Assembly (NCBI GenBank): GCA_013399115.1
Contig: VXAA01006074.1
Span: 260,066 to 324,065 of the forward strand
Reading direction: 5' to 3'
Source of the DNA: Anseranas semipalmata
Taxonomy: Eukaryota; Chordata; Aves; Anseriformes; Anseranatidae
Length of the DNA stretch: 64,000 bases
In this document: positions 12,015 through 23,175 of the stretch, in pieces
Numbering within the stretch: position 1 is the first letter of the stretch
Layout: every line of letters starts with the position of its first letter
Translations under genes and position numbers: made by a program
The notes under the pieces: model-generated
The model's input: the letters and a program-made list of their open reading frames with translations, nothing else
Told to the model about the DNA's origin: nothing
Databases searched by the model: none

Positions 12015-13311
12015 AACGCAGGATGGGATACACACACACAAAAAAAAGAGCCTATGGTGTCTTGTTAAAAGGGTGACTGTTATAAAGGACAGTTAAATTT
12101 ATTCCCTGAGGCTTTCTGTGGTTCACCACCCTCTGAGACTGTTTTGAGGTTGTATTTAGTTTATTTATCTCATGATTAAATGAATGTCATCTGCTGTCAC
12201 TCCTAATGCAAACAATTTTTTTTTATTATTATTTTTTCTGATATGGGCAAATTGAAAGTCAGGCAGAATGTCCTTTTCATTCATCTTACAACCTATACTG
12301 ATAAAAGATTACTTTCTGGAAGCCTTTTTGGTTGAAAAAGAAAATAACAGATTAAACCCCACATAAATGTTATGACTCATGGAAAACTAATAACGGTGTC
12401 TCTTTACAGACTGTCATTTCAGGCCTTGGGTTACAAAAGTTATTGCTAATTTTTATTAAACCTGCATGCATGACAACAGTCATGGTTAGGTTGTAATAGT
12501 AAAAATGTAAACAGGAAAGTTTATCTTGCAAGTGCTGTAGCATAGTGCTCACGCACTGCCTGTGCCTTCCTGCTAAGGAACTGCTTAATATCTTTGCTAA
12601 TAAAAGTGCTAGGCTCCCAGGAAGGATTGTTTCTTCTCCATAACTAGCAACAAAATTTAATGCATATAGGTACCTTTTTGTGTGTTTATTATCATAGGAA
12701 AAAAAAATTACAGGCACTGAATTAGTGCTGTTAAAATAGACTGATTCAGAAGATTGTTTCCTTTTTTTTCTGCCACTTTCTTGTCTTCCCACACTTTATG
12801 ATCTCTTTGTTGTGGTACTGTAGAATTACAGACCACCTGCGGACCTACCACCAAGATATTTGAAATCTAAGATACAGAGCTCTTTGTCTAATTCTTTCTG
12901 CCAAACAACATCAGATGGTATCCAGACTGTCCTTTTTAACTACAAATATGTTGAAAAGAAATACTGAGAACTGTCATCTCAACACAGAAAAAAGTTACAG
13001 GCTCCAAATATTCCACCTTTTTTTTTTTTTAAGCAGATATACATGGCAGCCTTTCAGTTCTATTCATTTTAAAGATCTCTGCTGAGCATACTATTTGAAT
13101 AAAAGAATAGAAAAAAAAAATCTTAGAAACTTTACATAGGATTCATCTGATTCAATGTTTGCATGTTTTGCAAAAAAACGTATTCCAAATCCCTCTTAAA
13201 ACTACATGGGGGAAAAAAATCCACCAGGTATTTCTAGAGCACAATTCCTCACTTTCCAAGGTAGATGTCAGCAATCTACAGTCACTTCACACTAAAAAAG
13301 CCCGCTTTTCT

Positions 13312-13400
13312 CCACTGGCTGTAGCTCAGAGGCAGACCATACACACTGCTCACAGCTGAAGGAGGCTTTGGTTCAAGAGTTGTCTCTTCTAACTTCTGCT
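13312..13400 (+). repeat. Possible tRNA-like / SINE head fragment
   Basis: The segment contains gtagctcagaggcaga, resembling a tRNA A box (polymerase III promoter), and about 45 bases later ggttcaag, resembling a B box. Order and spacing fit a tRNA-derived sequence. The stems I tried to pair are badly degraded, so a working tRNA gene is unlikely. It may be the head of an old tRNA-derived SINE, or chance. Confidence 0.3.
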
Positions 13401-14349
13401 TCTAAATGGTATGCTGTTTGTGTCAGCCCTCAGTTCCCACCTGGGCCTCATCCCAGTTGAAAACTGTTGTCTAAGACAAATGGACAGATTCTTCCTACCA
13501 GAAATCTCTCTCTCTCTCACTTTTTGCTACAGTGGGAGCCTAGATATTAGTCTGGACCAGATATGTCACTTCTAGGTAGGTGAGGTGGACCCCACAGTAG
13601 ATGTATTCTGTTGTGACTACTCAGAATCATAGAAGAGCCAGCATGGGGATTCAAGCTGTGCAGAAGCCCAGCTGTGCTGTTGTTGCAATTACCCTTAGAA
13701 GACGTGTTTGATTTGAGAGGGACAGTGATTTCATGTATCATTAAAACCAAATTCTGCCCAGTTCTGCTGTTAATAGCACATGGCAAAGCAAAGTATAAAT
13801 AATCCTTCACATGGGTTTGAATGCCTTGCACATTCTTTACACTCAATATAATGTCAGCAAGCATTTGTCCATTAGTGCGCTGTGGGACAATCTCACTTTT
13901 ACATTTATAAAACTGCAGGACAGCTGAAGTGAACTGATTGTATTGTAAATATATATGCTAAAGTCTTTCCAGAAAAAGCCTGAACTTTACACTGAGAATA
14001 GCTATATTTTGAGTACTGAAGTTCTGCATATGAGGTTGCCTGCAAGATAAATTTGCAGTTCTAATTACAGCAGTTGAAAGCCAGAGCAATACTAAATAAT
14101 AATAATAGCACAAAAAAGGTTGGTTCCAGATGGTTTTAAAAGAAACTGGCAAATAAGTAGAGAAGGCAGAGATTACTCCTGATGCAAAGAAGCAAACAAT
14201 GATGTACATCTGTAACTTTAAAGTGGCAGAAAAATATGAATAGTGCAATACTTGTCCTTAACACTTTCTAGGTGTAGATACAAGTAATGGTGTCAAGTAG
14301 TATGTCACACTGCTATTGAGGGACAAGGAATAACATTAAAATAGCAGAA

Positions 14350-14465
14350 GCATGTAAAACTTTGAATTAAATTTTGAAATTCTGAAATGAAAATATCATA
14401 AAAACTAGTCAGAAAGTCAACTTGAACATTTCAAAATTTCAGAATGAAAATCATGTTTAAAATAC
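14350..14465. repeat. Old TTTGAAAT-rich repeat with repeated arms
   Basis: Two arms, near 14365-14395 and 14428-14455, share the order ttt(g/c)aaa..tt, c(t/a)gaa and atgaaaat, and both are rich in gaaat/attttc motifs that also pair with each other. This resembles a worn palindromic repeat found in amniote genomes, with a similar piece at 17485-17600. I cannot name the family with confidence. Confidence 0.35.
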
Positions 14466-14583
14466 CAAACTTTCTTGTGAAAAAAGGAGTGGCTTTGACC
14501 AGCCTGAAATGAGTAATGACCATTTGGAAATTTCTCTTTTTGGTTTACTCGGGCACAATTCCTATCTATTCAAATATTTTACA

Positions 14584-14603
14584 TTATATATATATATATA
14601 TCT
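14584..14603 (+). repeat. (TA)n microsatellite
   Basis: About ten TA dinucleotides, followed by an imperfect extension (tctatataaatatat) to about 14615. Confidence 0.85.
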
Positions 14604-17092
14604 ATATAAATATATCAATGGTCAGAAGTTTTTTTTCCTTTGATTTTTTAGAATTCATTATCAGCAAGACTAATGGCTGCTTAAATTGCATGGTACAGTT
14701 TCTGTTTTCTGACTGAGCAATGGCAGTCTTAGAATATAAGCAAATAAGATACACAGGTTCAGTGAGGAGCAAAATACAGGTACTTATTCCCAGATAAATA
14801 CTAGCTCAGTTTACAACTTATCCAAATTCTGATATATTTTAAATTTTTTACTGCAACAAGACTGCCTGTGACTTATGAGATAAATGTACAAATTACAATT
14901 GATCAAGATTTGCAGTTATGTAAAATTGCATAAATAAGCCAGCCAGCTTGTGCATCATAGATGAAGACTCTGTTTTGGAAGATGGAGGGGTGCAAGGAGA
15001 TGTTAGAAACAAGTACAGCTCCCCAGGGCAGTTAGCCCAAAATTTTGTCCTTCTCTCCTTCTTATGGCCAAAGCAACCCAGCTCAGCCCAGACCTTTCCC
15101 TGTGTTAGGGTGACAAAATTCATTCAGAATTCAGACAAATCAACAGTAGCATAGGTAAAATGGACAGGAATAACTCATTTACTATTTTTCCTAATACAAG
15201 AACACAGGCACATACTGCAAATTGATCTATCAGCAGGTTTCAACAAAAGTATTTCTTCTATTCAGTGTGTAATTATACCATTGTCATAGTTGAAAAGGTG
15301 AAAAATAAAAATCAGTTAACGAAAAAAGTCTTGAAACATTATTGCACACCATCTATACCCTCTTAGCTCATGAGGTCCCTAGGACTCTTATTGCTCAAAG
15401 AAAATCCTGGGAGCAATTGCCAGCACGTTCACCTCGCTCCGATATCATTTGCCAAGGATTCACTATTTCCTGCTGCTGGAGACATGGCACTAGGTAAAAC
15501 GACCCAGGAGAGCATCTGTCATGCTCTTAAGGTGCTGTGCTCATTATCAGGAAAGAGAGTAAGTATTCTCTTCTAATTATTCACAAGAATAAGCAATTTT
15601 CTTGTAATTATTAATAACAAACACCAAGTTTTTTTTTTCCCCATTGTGCAGTCCCTTTCCCAAGGACTACGCAACTCCAGTCCACACCAGTGCAAGCTCA
15701 GCGCTCTGCCTTCATCAGTGTGAGGGAGAACCCAATTAGTTTGGGTGTTCATAACTGGGCGTTGGGGAAAAAGCACATCAAATTAAAAGCAAAAGACAGT
15801 CTGTCCAAACTTTTCCGATACCTTCCAGTGATACCAGAAATAAGAAAACTTTTGATGCAGAAGCACTGTGACCTGTTCTGCTGCAGCTTGTCCCACCAAG
15901 CACCTCTGTACCTTACTCTACGAAACTCATCTTCTGCACCACTAGGGCTAAAAAGACCCCACATTTAGATTATTTTAGACCTGTAGAGAGGTCACAGGGG
16001 TCCTTGCAGAAAAATCCTAATTTTCTCTTCTCCCACCTCTGTCCATAGAAATTTGTTTCTTCTCTTGTTACTGGTACAAAATGTCACTGCAAATGTTTTT
16101 CAGGTAAGGACCATAGGAGTGGGACTCCACATCAGTGAGGCTTTCCTTATAATGCTGAACTCGAGTACCTGCAGCCGCCTTTTTTCAGGTCTAAAGTCTT
16201 TTAGATACACAGCTGTATTTCAGATCAGTCAGCAATTTACCCCTTTAGCACGCGTGATTTATAAAAAGACAAATTCATCTTTAATTATAAAGGCAAAAAT
16301 ATTTACACTGTTTTTATGAGGCTTCGTTCAAAGTTGTTTTTCTTGATGAAATTATAAGATGAAAAACTGACCCTCTGCTTTGAAATGTTGACTTAACTTT
16401 AACTACAAGACTGTTTATAAGTGTTACTGTAATGAACTGATTCCACTAATCTGGTTATAGCTCACTTCATATAGGGATATATATGATTTCAAAGATGCAA
16501 ATCCTGGGCAAGGCAGTCCAAGCCTAGTGATGCAAGTGCAGGACCCGTGGTCTGTCTCGCTTTTTTCCACTGTTTTCAGCTTTTTTTTTTGCACACAGTT
16601 GCACTGTTAAAGTACATGCAAATGTTCTTATTTCAGGCTTCATTTGTTTCAAGTGTCAGGAACGCTGAGATAGCTTAGCCTGAAAATAAAGGACAAAATT
16701 CTCACTTAAATATTAACTAATTATAACTGTTTGTTTGTTGATCTGTTTTAAAGGAATAGCTATTTAGATAGTCTATATAAATAATTTCTTTTTCAGCTGC
16801 ACTCACTGATGTCAGTGGGGAAAAAAAACTCTTCTTGAAGTAGTCTGTCTGCACACATTCAAAATATATTTAAACATATAACTTCAGGTATCTCTTTTTT
16901 AAAACACTGGACATTTTAAAACATCTCTCTCAGCTCTTGAAGATGGACTTCTCTTAAGAAAAGTGTTTGCTTCCAAAGAGTTTCTGATGTAAAACAAAGG
17001 TTGACTGTTGTGGTGGAAGAATACTACCGTCCTTTTACATGTGGTGGTTTCTATCGCAGGACTCAAGAGCTTTAGAGCTTTCACAGAGCCAG

Positions 17093-17190
17093 CTGCTGTT
17101 ATCCATATTTTATGAATAAGGAAGCAGATATCAGGGGTGAGGCAATTTACTGACTCACACAGTGAAACTGCAGCCAAGCTATTCCCGAAG
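17093..17190 (-). repeat. MIR-like SINE fragment
   Basis: The plus strand reads, in order, ttatcc.attttatgaataaggaa, then gaggcaattta.tgactcacacagt, then a cagccaagct element. This matches the reverse complement of the conserved MIR core known from amniotes (ttatccccattttacagatgaggaaac, then cttgcccaaggtcacacagc). Roughly 70% of the positions I compared by eye agree, in colinear order. The tRNA-derived head of the SINE is not visible. Confidence 0.55.
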
Positions 17191-17484
17191 TCCACCTCTC
17201 CCAAGTTCCCCATCCGCACCGTATCTTAGATGTGGTCAAAAGACCGATTTGTTGGAAAACACAAACCTAGCTGACTTGAATATGCTTAATAACAATGTGG
17301 CAATTTCATCAAAATTCTGATTTGAAGGGAGAAAAAGGGAAAGTGTTCAACAATATTAAGTCAAGTTATTCCAATATTTGCAGAATTCTGACTTTTCCTT
17401 TCTTTCCTGATGCTTTAAGTTGTGGTTTTAGTGGTTTGTTTGTTTTTCAAGTCTGGTTAAGTTTATGCTATGTATAATTGAAAG

Positions 17485-17600
17485 AACAAAACTGAAATGA
17501 AACATTTTGATTGACCTGGAAAAAACTCTCACGTTTTCTTCTCAATTTTGAAATATGAAGTTTTAGTCCAAACCAGAAAGAAAACAAAAAATCAAATCAA
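17485..17600. repeat. Worn palindromic amniote repeat fragment
   Basis: The segment carries gaaatgaaacattttgattg, then acctggaaaaa, and further on caattttgaaatatgaagtt. This order resembles an old repeat (gaaacattttg... gattgacctgaaa) that recurs in bird, crocodile and turtle genomes. A weaker match (tgacctgaaacattttattt) lies at about 5782-5814. The family name is uncertain. Confidence 0.35.
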
Positions 17601-18011
17601 AATCTCAGCTCCTCCAAAATACAGGTCTCGGGTTTACACAGCACTCCTTTCATTTACCTGCATTTTCTACTACCTTCTCCACAACTGTTCTTACTAGATA
17701 TCAGCACAAGAAGAAAACTAACCTTCCAAAATAACTCCTTGACTGAAGGAAATATCCCAAATGAGATTTATTTTGAAAGACATTATCTCACTTAAAGGAA
17801 GAGATACTGATTGGCAGCATCAGAATAGAGGGAAAAAAATAGAAAGATGGACTGATTATAGAGTTGGATTTTTTTTCATACGGGTTTCTGAAAAGGGAGT
17901 TAACTATTATTTTGGCTATGGGTTAAAGATTAGCAGCTGCAAACTTTGAATAAACATGTTAGAACTGATAATGAACAGAAGCGGAGAATAAGAAATAATA
18001 ATAAAAAAAAA

Positions 18012-18165
18012 ATTGGAAGGGACTTCTGGAGATTGCTTGGCTCAAGCCCCAGTCTCAAAGCAGGGTCAGCTACAGCAGGTTCTCCAGGACTGCGTTCAGT
18101 CCAGGACTGTGTCCAGCTGTGTTTTTAATATCTCCAGGGATGAAGACCTCACAGGCTCTCTGAAG
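18012..18165 (-). mobile_element. CR1 LINE, 3' end fragment
   Basis: The plus strand reads attggaagggacttctggag, then cccagtctcaaagcagggtcagct, then atatctccagggatgaagac. This is the reverse complement of the CR1 3' untranslated region in an older avian subfamily. The terminal cat-agaatcat repeat is degraded (an agaataagaaataata remnant lies just to the left). At about 18084-18117 a 17-bp unit beginning ccaggactg is repeated in tandem with three mismatches; a single copy is expected in the family. The insertion is severely 5'-truncated, as is usual for CR1. Confidence 0.8.
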
Positions 18166-21100
18166 GAAGTATCAGGAGGTCCCTCTCTGGTTATCAAGCC
18201 CTGCAGAAGTTTATTTCTGCACATTAAAAGGAAACTGAAATTTAAATAGTCCAACTATTCACACAAATGCATAACAGGAAAACAGTCCTAAGTTTCTTCA
18301 GTGACTTAAGATCATTTATTTGGTTTTTGGCAGAAGTCAAAGACTTATTTCTAGCTTTTTACAAAAACTATTTCAGAGTGCTTATAATTCATTACTGCAT
18401 TGTCCATTGTCCTGTTTAGCTTTCCAGGACTATGTGGATTAAAAAAAAAAAAAAAAGAAGTCACAATAGCATTATTATTCCTGGAAGCATATATAAACCA
18501 GAAGGTAGGATCAATGCTGTGGTACCAAATCTCAGAAAAACACTTACAACCAATTTTCTAGCAGATGATTAAAAACATGGTAATCAACAACATGTTGGAT
18601 TTGACTGAATGCCACTTGGCTGTAAATAAAATATTTCTGCACAAGTTGAATAAATTTAAGCTTATAAATATTTGTATAATCCTACGAGAACACGTAAACC
18701 CTTCATCTGACATGGATTTAGGTTAGCCTCCGTTATTACGCTTTTCGGAAACAAGCATCAACGTTAAGGATCAGTCTTTCTCCATTTCCTTTTTTCTTTT
18801 TAATCCACGAGTTTAACTGTGGCAGACTGACTGATAAATCTCTCTAATGTCTGTTTGTTTCACATCAGCCCTATTCATTTCTCATGGAAATACATTATCT
18901 AAGCTAAGAAATATCCAAGAAAATTAGGCTATATTGAGTTAAATCAGTGGGAATAGATGCATTTAATATAGTTTATATTGCTAAGATAGAATTTGTCCCA
19001 CTGGCAGGGGAAATGGCCTTTTTTTCTTTTTTTCCCCTAAATGAACTGTGTTACTGATTCATTAAGGTGATAAAGTGAAACCTGTACAAGTGGTTGTTTT
19101 TATTAGCCAACAACCTGTATTAAAGCAATGTAAAATATGCAGACCATGTCTTCAATATAAAAATGCTTTATTTTTCCTAGCGATATCACCAACTGAAGTT
19201 CCCCATCTAAATCTAAAAACCTTACAAAGACCAAACACAAGTAGTTTTTACTTTGAAGTAACTAAGCAACTTCATATATGCCATACATAGCCATTACCTT
19301 GACTAGTAACACAGGGTCCAAACAATCTTAAAAATAAACCTGTTTGCTGCTAGGAGTGTATACACCAAGATATACTAGGTCTCTGATGTGCAGTCTTGTT
19401 CTCCAGCTATTTAAAACATCTTAAGGTCATGCCAATAAATATTTTCTAGATGACATTGTAAATGCTTTCAAGGTTATCCATACCTGTGTTAACACAGAGG
19501 CCTTCGCTCACGGTCACAATGCTTTTTTTGAAGAAATTCCCACAGATCTCAACTTCCCACAAATTGGTGCAGTTTTGGTGCAATTGTAGCAGCTGTCTTT
19601 TTGGGGAGTGTCAGTGGTGCTCCCACTTGTGTGGGGGACACAAGAGCCCAAATCATCAACCAAAACCATGAACAGCTTCAAACCATGAACAAGGGGGCTT
19701 CTTTTCCTCCAAGGAACTACACAGAATCTAGTCCAAGGGAAAAAAACAAGAATAACCACCACTGTAGATATGAGTGCTCATCAACAGCTGCTTCATGCCC
19801 CTGACTCATTCCAGCTGTGATGAACTGTTTGCTAAAGTAGACACAGCCCCTGAAGATTTCTCAGTAATTAAGATTTGCAGTCTAGACATTGATGGTTCTG
19901 TGAATACCATACATTTGCTAGTGACCACATGGCCATTCATTTTCTGAGGTCTGGTAGGCAGGTGGTAGCACTACCTCTGGAGATTTCAAGGAGGGTGTGT
20001 GAGTTTTGAGGAGAGGACTATACACATGTTCCTCGTTGAATGTGAGCTTGTTGCAGTGTCATATTGGTCCATCTCTGCACAGCACAGCTCCCAGTGACCT
20101 TTTTTTCTCATTTGTCCCTGTTTTTAAAGATGTACTGGTTTAGGAGAAGCAGCAAGGCTGAGCAGGTGAATGTTATCTTTAAAGGATTGCAAAGAAGAAG
20201 TTATCCTGATTTCTCTGAGAAACCAGAAGCGTGGACCTGTCATTTAACATAGCCATACCCACTATTCCTGTACCTCATCAAAGGACCTTAGCACAGGGGT
20301 CAGAATTATTGAAGCAGCACCTGGCTCACCAAGGAAAAAATTCATCCTCTGTGAATTCATGTAGTGTTTTTTGTCTGAAAAGCCTCAAAGCTTCTCTTTG
20401 ATGTACCTAGAGATTGGCAACCTTTCAATTCAGATGTAGCATATTTTGATCAGTTGTGCCTTGGATATAGGGAGGTAGAGGTTCAAAATGCACCAGTAAT
20501 TTTGAATGCTTCAGCTTTAAAAATCACAAAACTTTTCAGTACGCTTTCATATACCTTGACCAATTATCAAAGGTTAGAACTACTTTTCAGGTGTCTGTAT
20601 TAAGATTTTAATATGCACTGATAAATATAGATGAATAATTCACCTTTTGTTTTCCTTTAGTGCAAAGTTTGTTTTTAAATCATAAAGGGATTTAAAGCAT
20701 TTAGCTAAAACATTCTTCAAATAATTTAGTATATTTTCATGAAAGTCTCATGACAAAACCTGATGTGAGGACAGTATTTCCAGAGACTTAATAAATACCT
20801 TTGATTGCTAAAGAATCTGCAGTCCTCTCACTACTGAGTCCTTTTGTTTCTCTAGTAAAAATATTATCTGGAATCTCAAAAAAAGAATGTGGCAGTATTA
20901 TGCCCCATACCTTCTTGCCGAGCATACAATGTTCTTTTGAAAGGAATCTTGATGTCTGTAGCGCTAATTTCTTTTTTAAGTAACTACTGCCAGGCCTTGT
21001 GTCTGCGAAATACTCCTCCTGAGATCTGATGTTTGATCCCAGTGAACAGGAGACTGCTATTTTCATTTCCAAACAAAAATGCAATTGCATTATCATAAAA

Positions 21101-22679
21101 GTCACATTGCTGTTGACTGTACTGTAAATGCCCACAGATGTCCTCTTAACCCCGAGGGTGACATCATATAGTAAGATTTCCAGTAACAGAGAGAGCTCTC
21201 TCCGTTCGCATCTGCAGGATGAAAGCAGCAAAAATCCCACCATAATTTTACTTTAGCATCAGTAAAAGAATAATTCAAAGTATCTTAAAATTTGGTTTAT
21301 TTGGTTTTAAGTAAAAAAAAATAAAATAGTAAAAAAAAAAAAACCAACAGTAAAATAGAGAAAATAGTTATCAATAAATAGAAGGGACAGGTCATGATCT
21401 TGGATGCTTGTGTGAAAATCTAGGCCCACTCCAACAAAACCAATGGAAGTATTTCAGTTTCCAGTGCTACAGCTGGAATCAGAATTGGGATCACAGGTTG
21501 AAAGCATCTTGTAAAGATCAAAAGCTGCAACAAAACCAGAAATTATCATTTCTAGCCTGCTTTCCAAAGGACAGGAGGTTTACATAAATATGCTTTATCT
21601 CCCTGTCTGCCTGTCACATCTTCAATACCCTTGGGCCCACTGATTTTAAGATTTCACAGAGCGGTTATAATTTTAAACCTACTGTGTCACTAAGTCTTCC
21701 TGAAATCACACGAGGAAGAGAGACTATTGCTGCCTGTATGGGCTGTGACCTGGGTTCCTGCTCCTCATCCACCCAGGAGCTCAGGCGCAAGCTGCAGCCC
21801 ATGAGCAAACGAGGCTTCACCAGCACTGCTGCTTGGGAACCACTCGCACAGCCCACTGTGTGCCCAAACCTTTGCTGAAAGCACTGCAGGAGGGTTTCAG
21901 AAGAGGGAGTCCCTGCCCGGGGTCGACGTAGTGCAGAGAAGAAGGGTGGTCAAGCAGCTGCCTGATCTCCTCTCCGAGCTGCCCAGGAGCTGAGCTTCAC
22001 AAATCATTCCCACATGGACGTGCCAGGACACCTTAGCTCTGCTGCTTGGTGATGCACCCCTGCCGTGACGGGGGCTGTGGTGCTGGTACACCCACGGGTG
22101 GGATGTCCCCGCTGCACCGGGCTGGTCCCTGTCTTGCTACGCTGCTCAGACAGCTGGCAGTACTTCAGGCAACCTGCAGACAGCTCTTCTAATAGATATA
22201 TAGCTTCCTCTGTGGTTGCTAATAGATGTATTTCTGTTATACATATGTCTGTCTCCAACCCCTGCAAGAATGGGAATTAGTTTATTTCCCAGACCAGACA
22301 CCAGAGCATTATAATTTATCAGCAGACTGCAGGGTCACTTGCTCCATATGATTTAATTTAGGCAATTTTCTGCTACACTGTAGCCAACAATTTCTTAACC
22401 AAAATACTTTTTGTATTGAACAGGCTTATTTTTTTCAGTCCAGAGAACTGATGTCCTCTTCCAGTTTGGGTTCAGGTACTGCATTTACCGTTGTGTCCAT
22501 TGCCTGGGCCAGACTCTTCCCTCCCTGCCTGGCAAGAAGCAAAGCAAGCTGCTCTTGTGCTTGCTCCTCCTCGTATGTACTCATATGTGTATTTTTCTCT
22601 GAAAAGTCTGCAAGAGCTTGCTTTGTTCTACGGTTGTGCCAGAGGGTAGCTCCATTGCATCACAGGATGTCAAATGTCC
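18166..22679. other. Unique non-coding stretch
   Basis: No gene is supportable. An A16 run lies at 18441-18456 and A-rich runs at about 21311-21343. The 151-codon minus-strand frame at 20788-21243 is the longest frame here and has no recognisable domain. A GC-rich pocket lies at about 22020-22150. Sequence around 18600-18770 lacks simple repeats and has a mixed, non-degenerate look that could reflect constraint; this is only an impression. Confidence 0.5.
21411..21485. repeat. Fragment of old ATTGACTTCAATGG-type repeat
   Basis: The order tgtgaaaatctaggcccact, then ccaatggaagtatttcag resembles a worn amniote repeat whose core is tgaaatcctggcccc..gaagtcaatggaag. Related cores appear at 24422, 36246 and 47022. 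It is too short and diverged for a firm family call. Confidence 0.35.
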
Positions 22680-23175
22680 CCCTGAGCCTCAGGGGCCCAG
22701 TTGGTTAGCACAGGTGACACATTGCCCTGGTCTTCACTGGCAATTGCTCTTCCCACATCTCTCAAGTCCCTCAAGTCCCTGAACCTCAAGGCAGGGACTG
22801 GGGGAGTGAAGTCCCTCCCATTGTGAGTGAAGATCGAGTCTGAGACCACCTGATGAACCTGAACATACACAAGTCTATGGGGCCTGACGACATGCATCTC
22901 AGGGTCCTGAGGGCACTGGCTGATGTAGTAGCCAGGCCACTCTCCATCATATTTGAAAAGTCACGGCAGTCAGGCGAAGTCCCTGGTAACTGGAAAAAGG
23001 GAAACATCACTCCCATTTTTAAAAAGGGTAGAAAGGAAGACACTGGGAACTACAGACCTGGGAGCCTCACCTCTGTACCTTGGAGGATCATGGAACAGGT
23101 CCTCCTGGAAGCCACGTAAAGTCACATGGAAGGTAGAGGGGTGATTCAACACAGCCAACATGGCTTCACCAAAGA
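22680..23175 (+). mobile_element. CR1 LINE, internal reverse-transcriptase fragment
   Basis: This is an isolated internal piece of a CR1 element in the plus orientation. It begins within the region upstream of the fingers domain (cagttggttagcacaggtga...) and ends at the segment encoding QHGFT (cagccaacatggcttcacca). Neither the 5' end nor the 3' tail is present, so the copy was probably cut by later deletion rather than only 5'-truncated. A 9-bp tandem duplication (tcaagtccc, 22762-22779) shifts the frame near the left end. Confidence 0.9.
22853..23119 (+). pseudogene. CR1 reverse transcriptase remnant (fingers/palm)
   Basis: The readable frame of 88 codons carries family hallmarks in order: [19 protein letters not shown] near residue 7, PLSIIFEKS near residue 29, [20 protein letters not shown] near residue 40, then [12 protein letters not shown] near residue 63. 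These match the start of the CR1/non-LTR reverse transcriptase domain (the NYRP-SLTS block is typical). The frame ends at an in-frame TAA at 23117-23119, and the catalytic Asp-Asp motif lies beyond the fragment. It is a dead piece of a retrotransposon, not a host gene. Confidence 0.88.

Larger units (their letters stand above)
12015..17092. other. Unique AT-rich non-coding stretch
   Basis: No exon is supportable. The stretch contains a short (CA)n-A run at 12030-12047, a T13 run at 13018-13030, and the separately listed tRNA-like piece, TA tract and TTTGAAAT-rich repeat. The longest open frame (12370-12792, minus, 140 codons) has no recognisable domain. Confidence 0.55.

Noticed and set aside
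11884..12096. Plus-strand frame crossing the first gap
   Set aside because: The frame runs through 24 N and an A14 run, so it has no biological meaning.
12370..12792. Minus-strand open frame of 140 codons
   Set aside because: No recognisable motif, no clear splice or promoter context, and low-complexity A/T stretches inside.
13620..13645. ctcagaatcatagaag, resembling a CR1 3' terminus
   Set aside because: The expected ttggaagggacc block does not follow, so the match is probably chance.
20788..21243. Minus-strand open frame of 151 codons
   Set aside because: It is the longest frame outside transposons apart from frames over CR1, but I recognise no domain or signal and cannot separate it from chance without conservation data.
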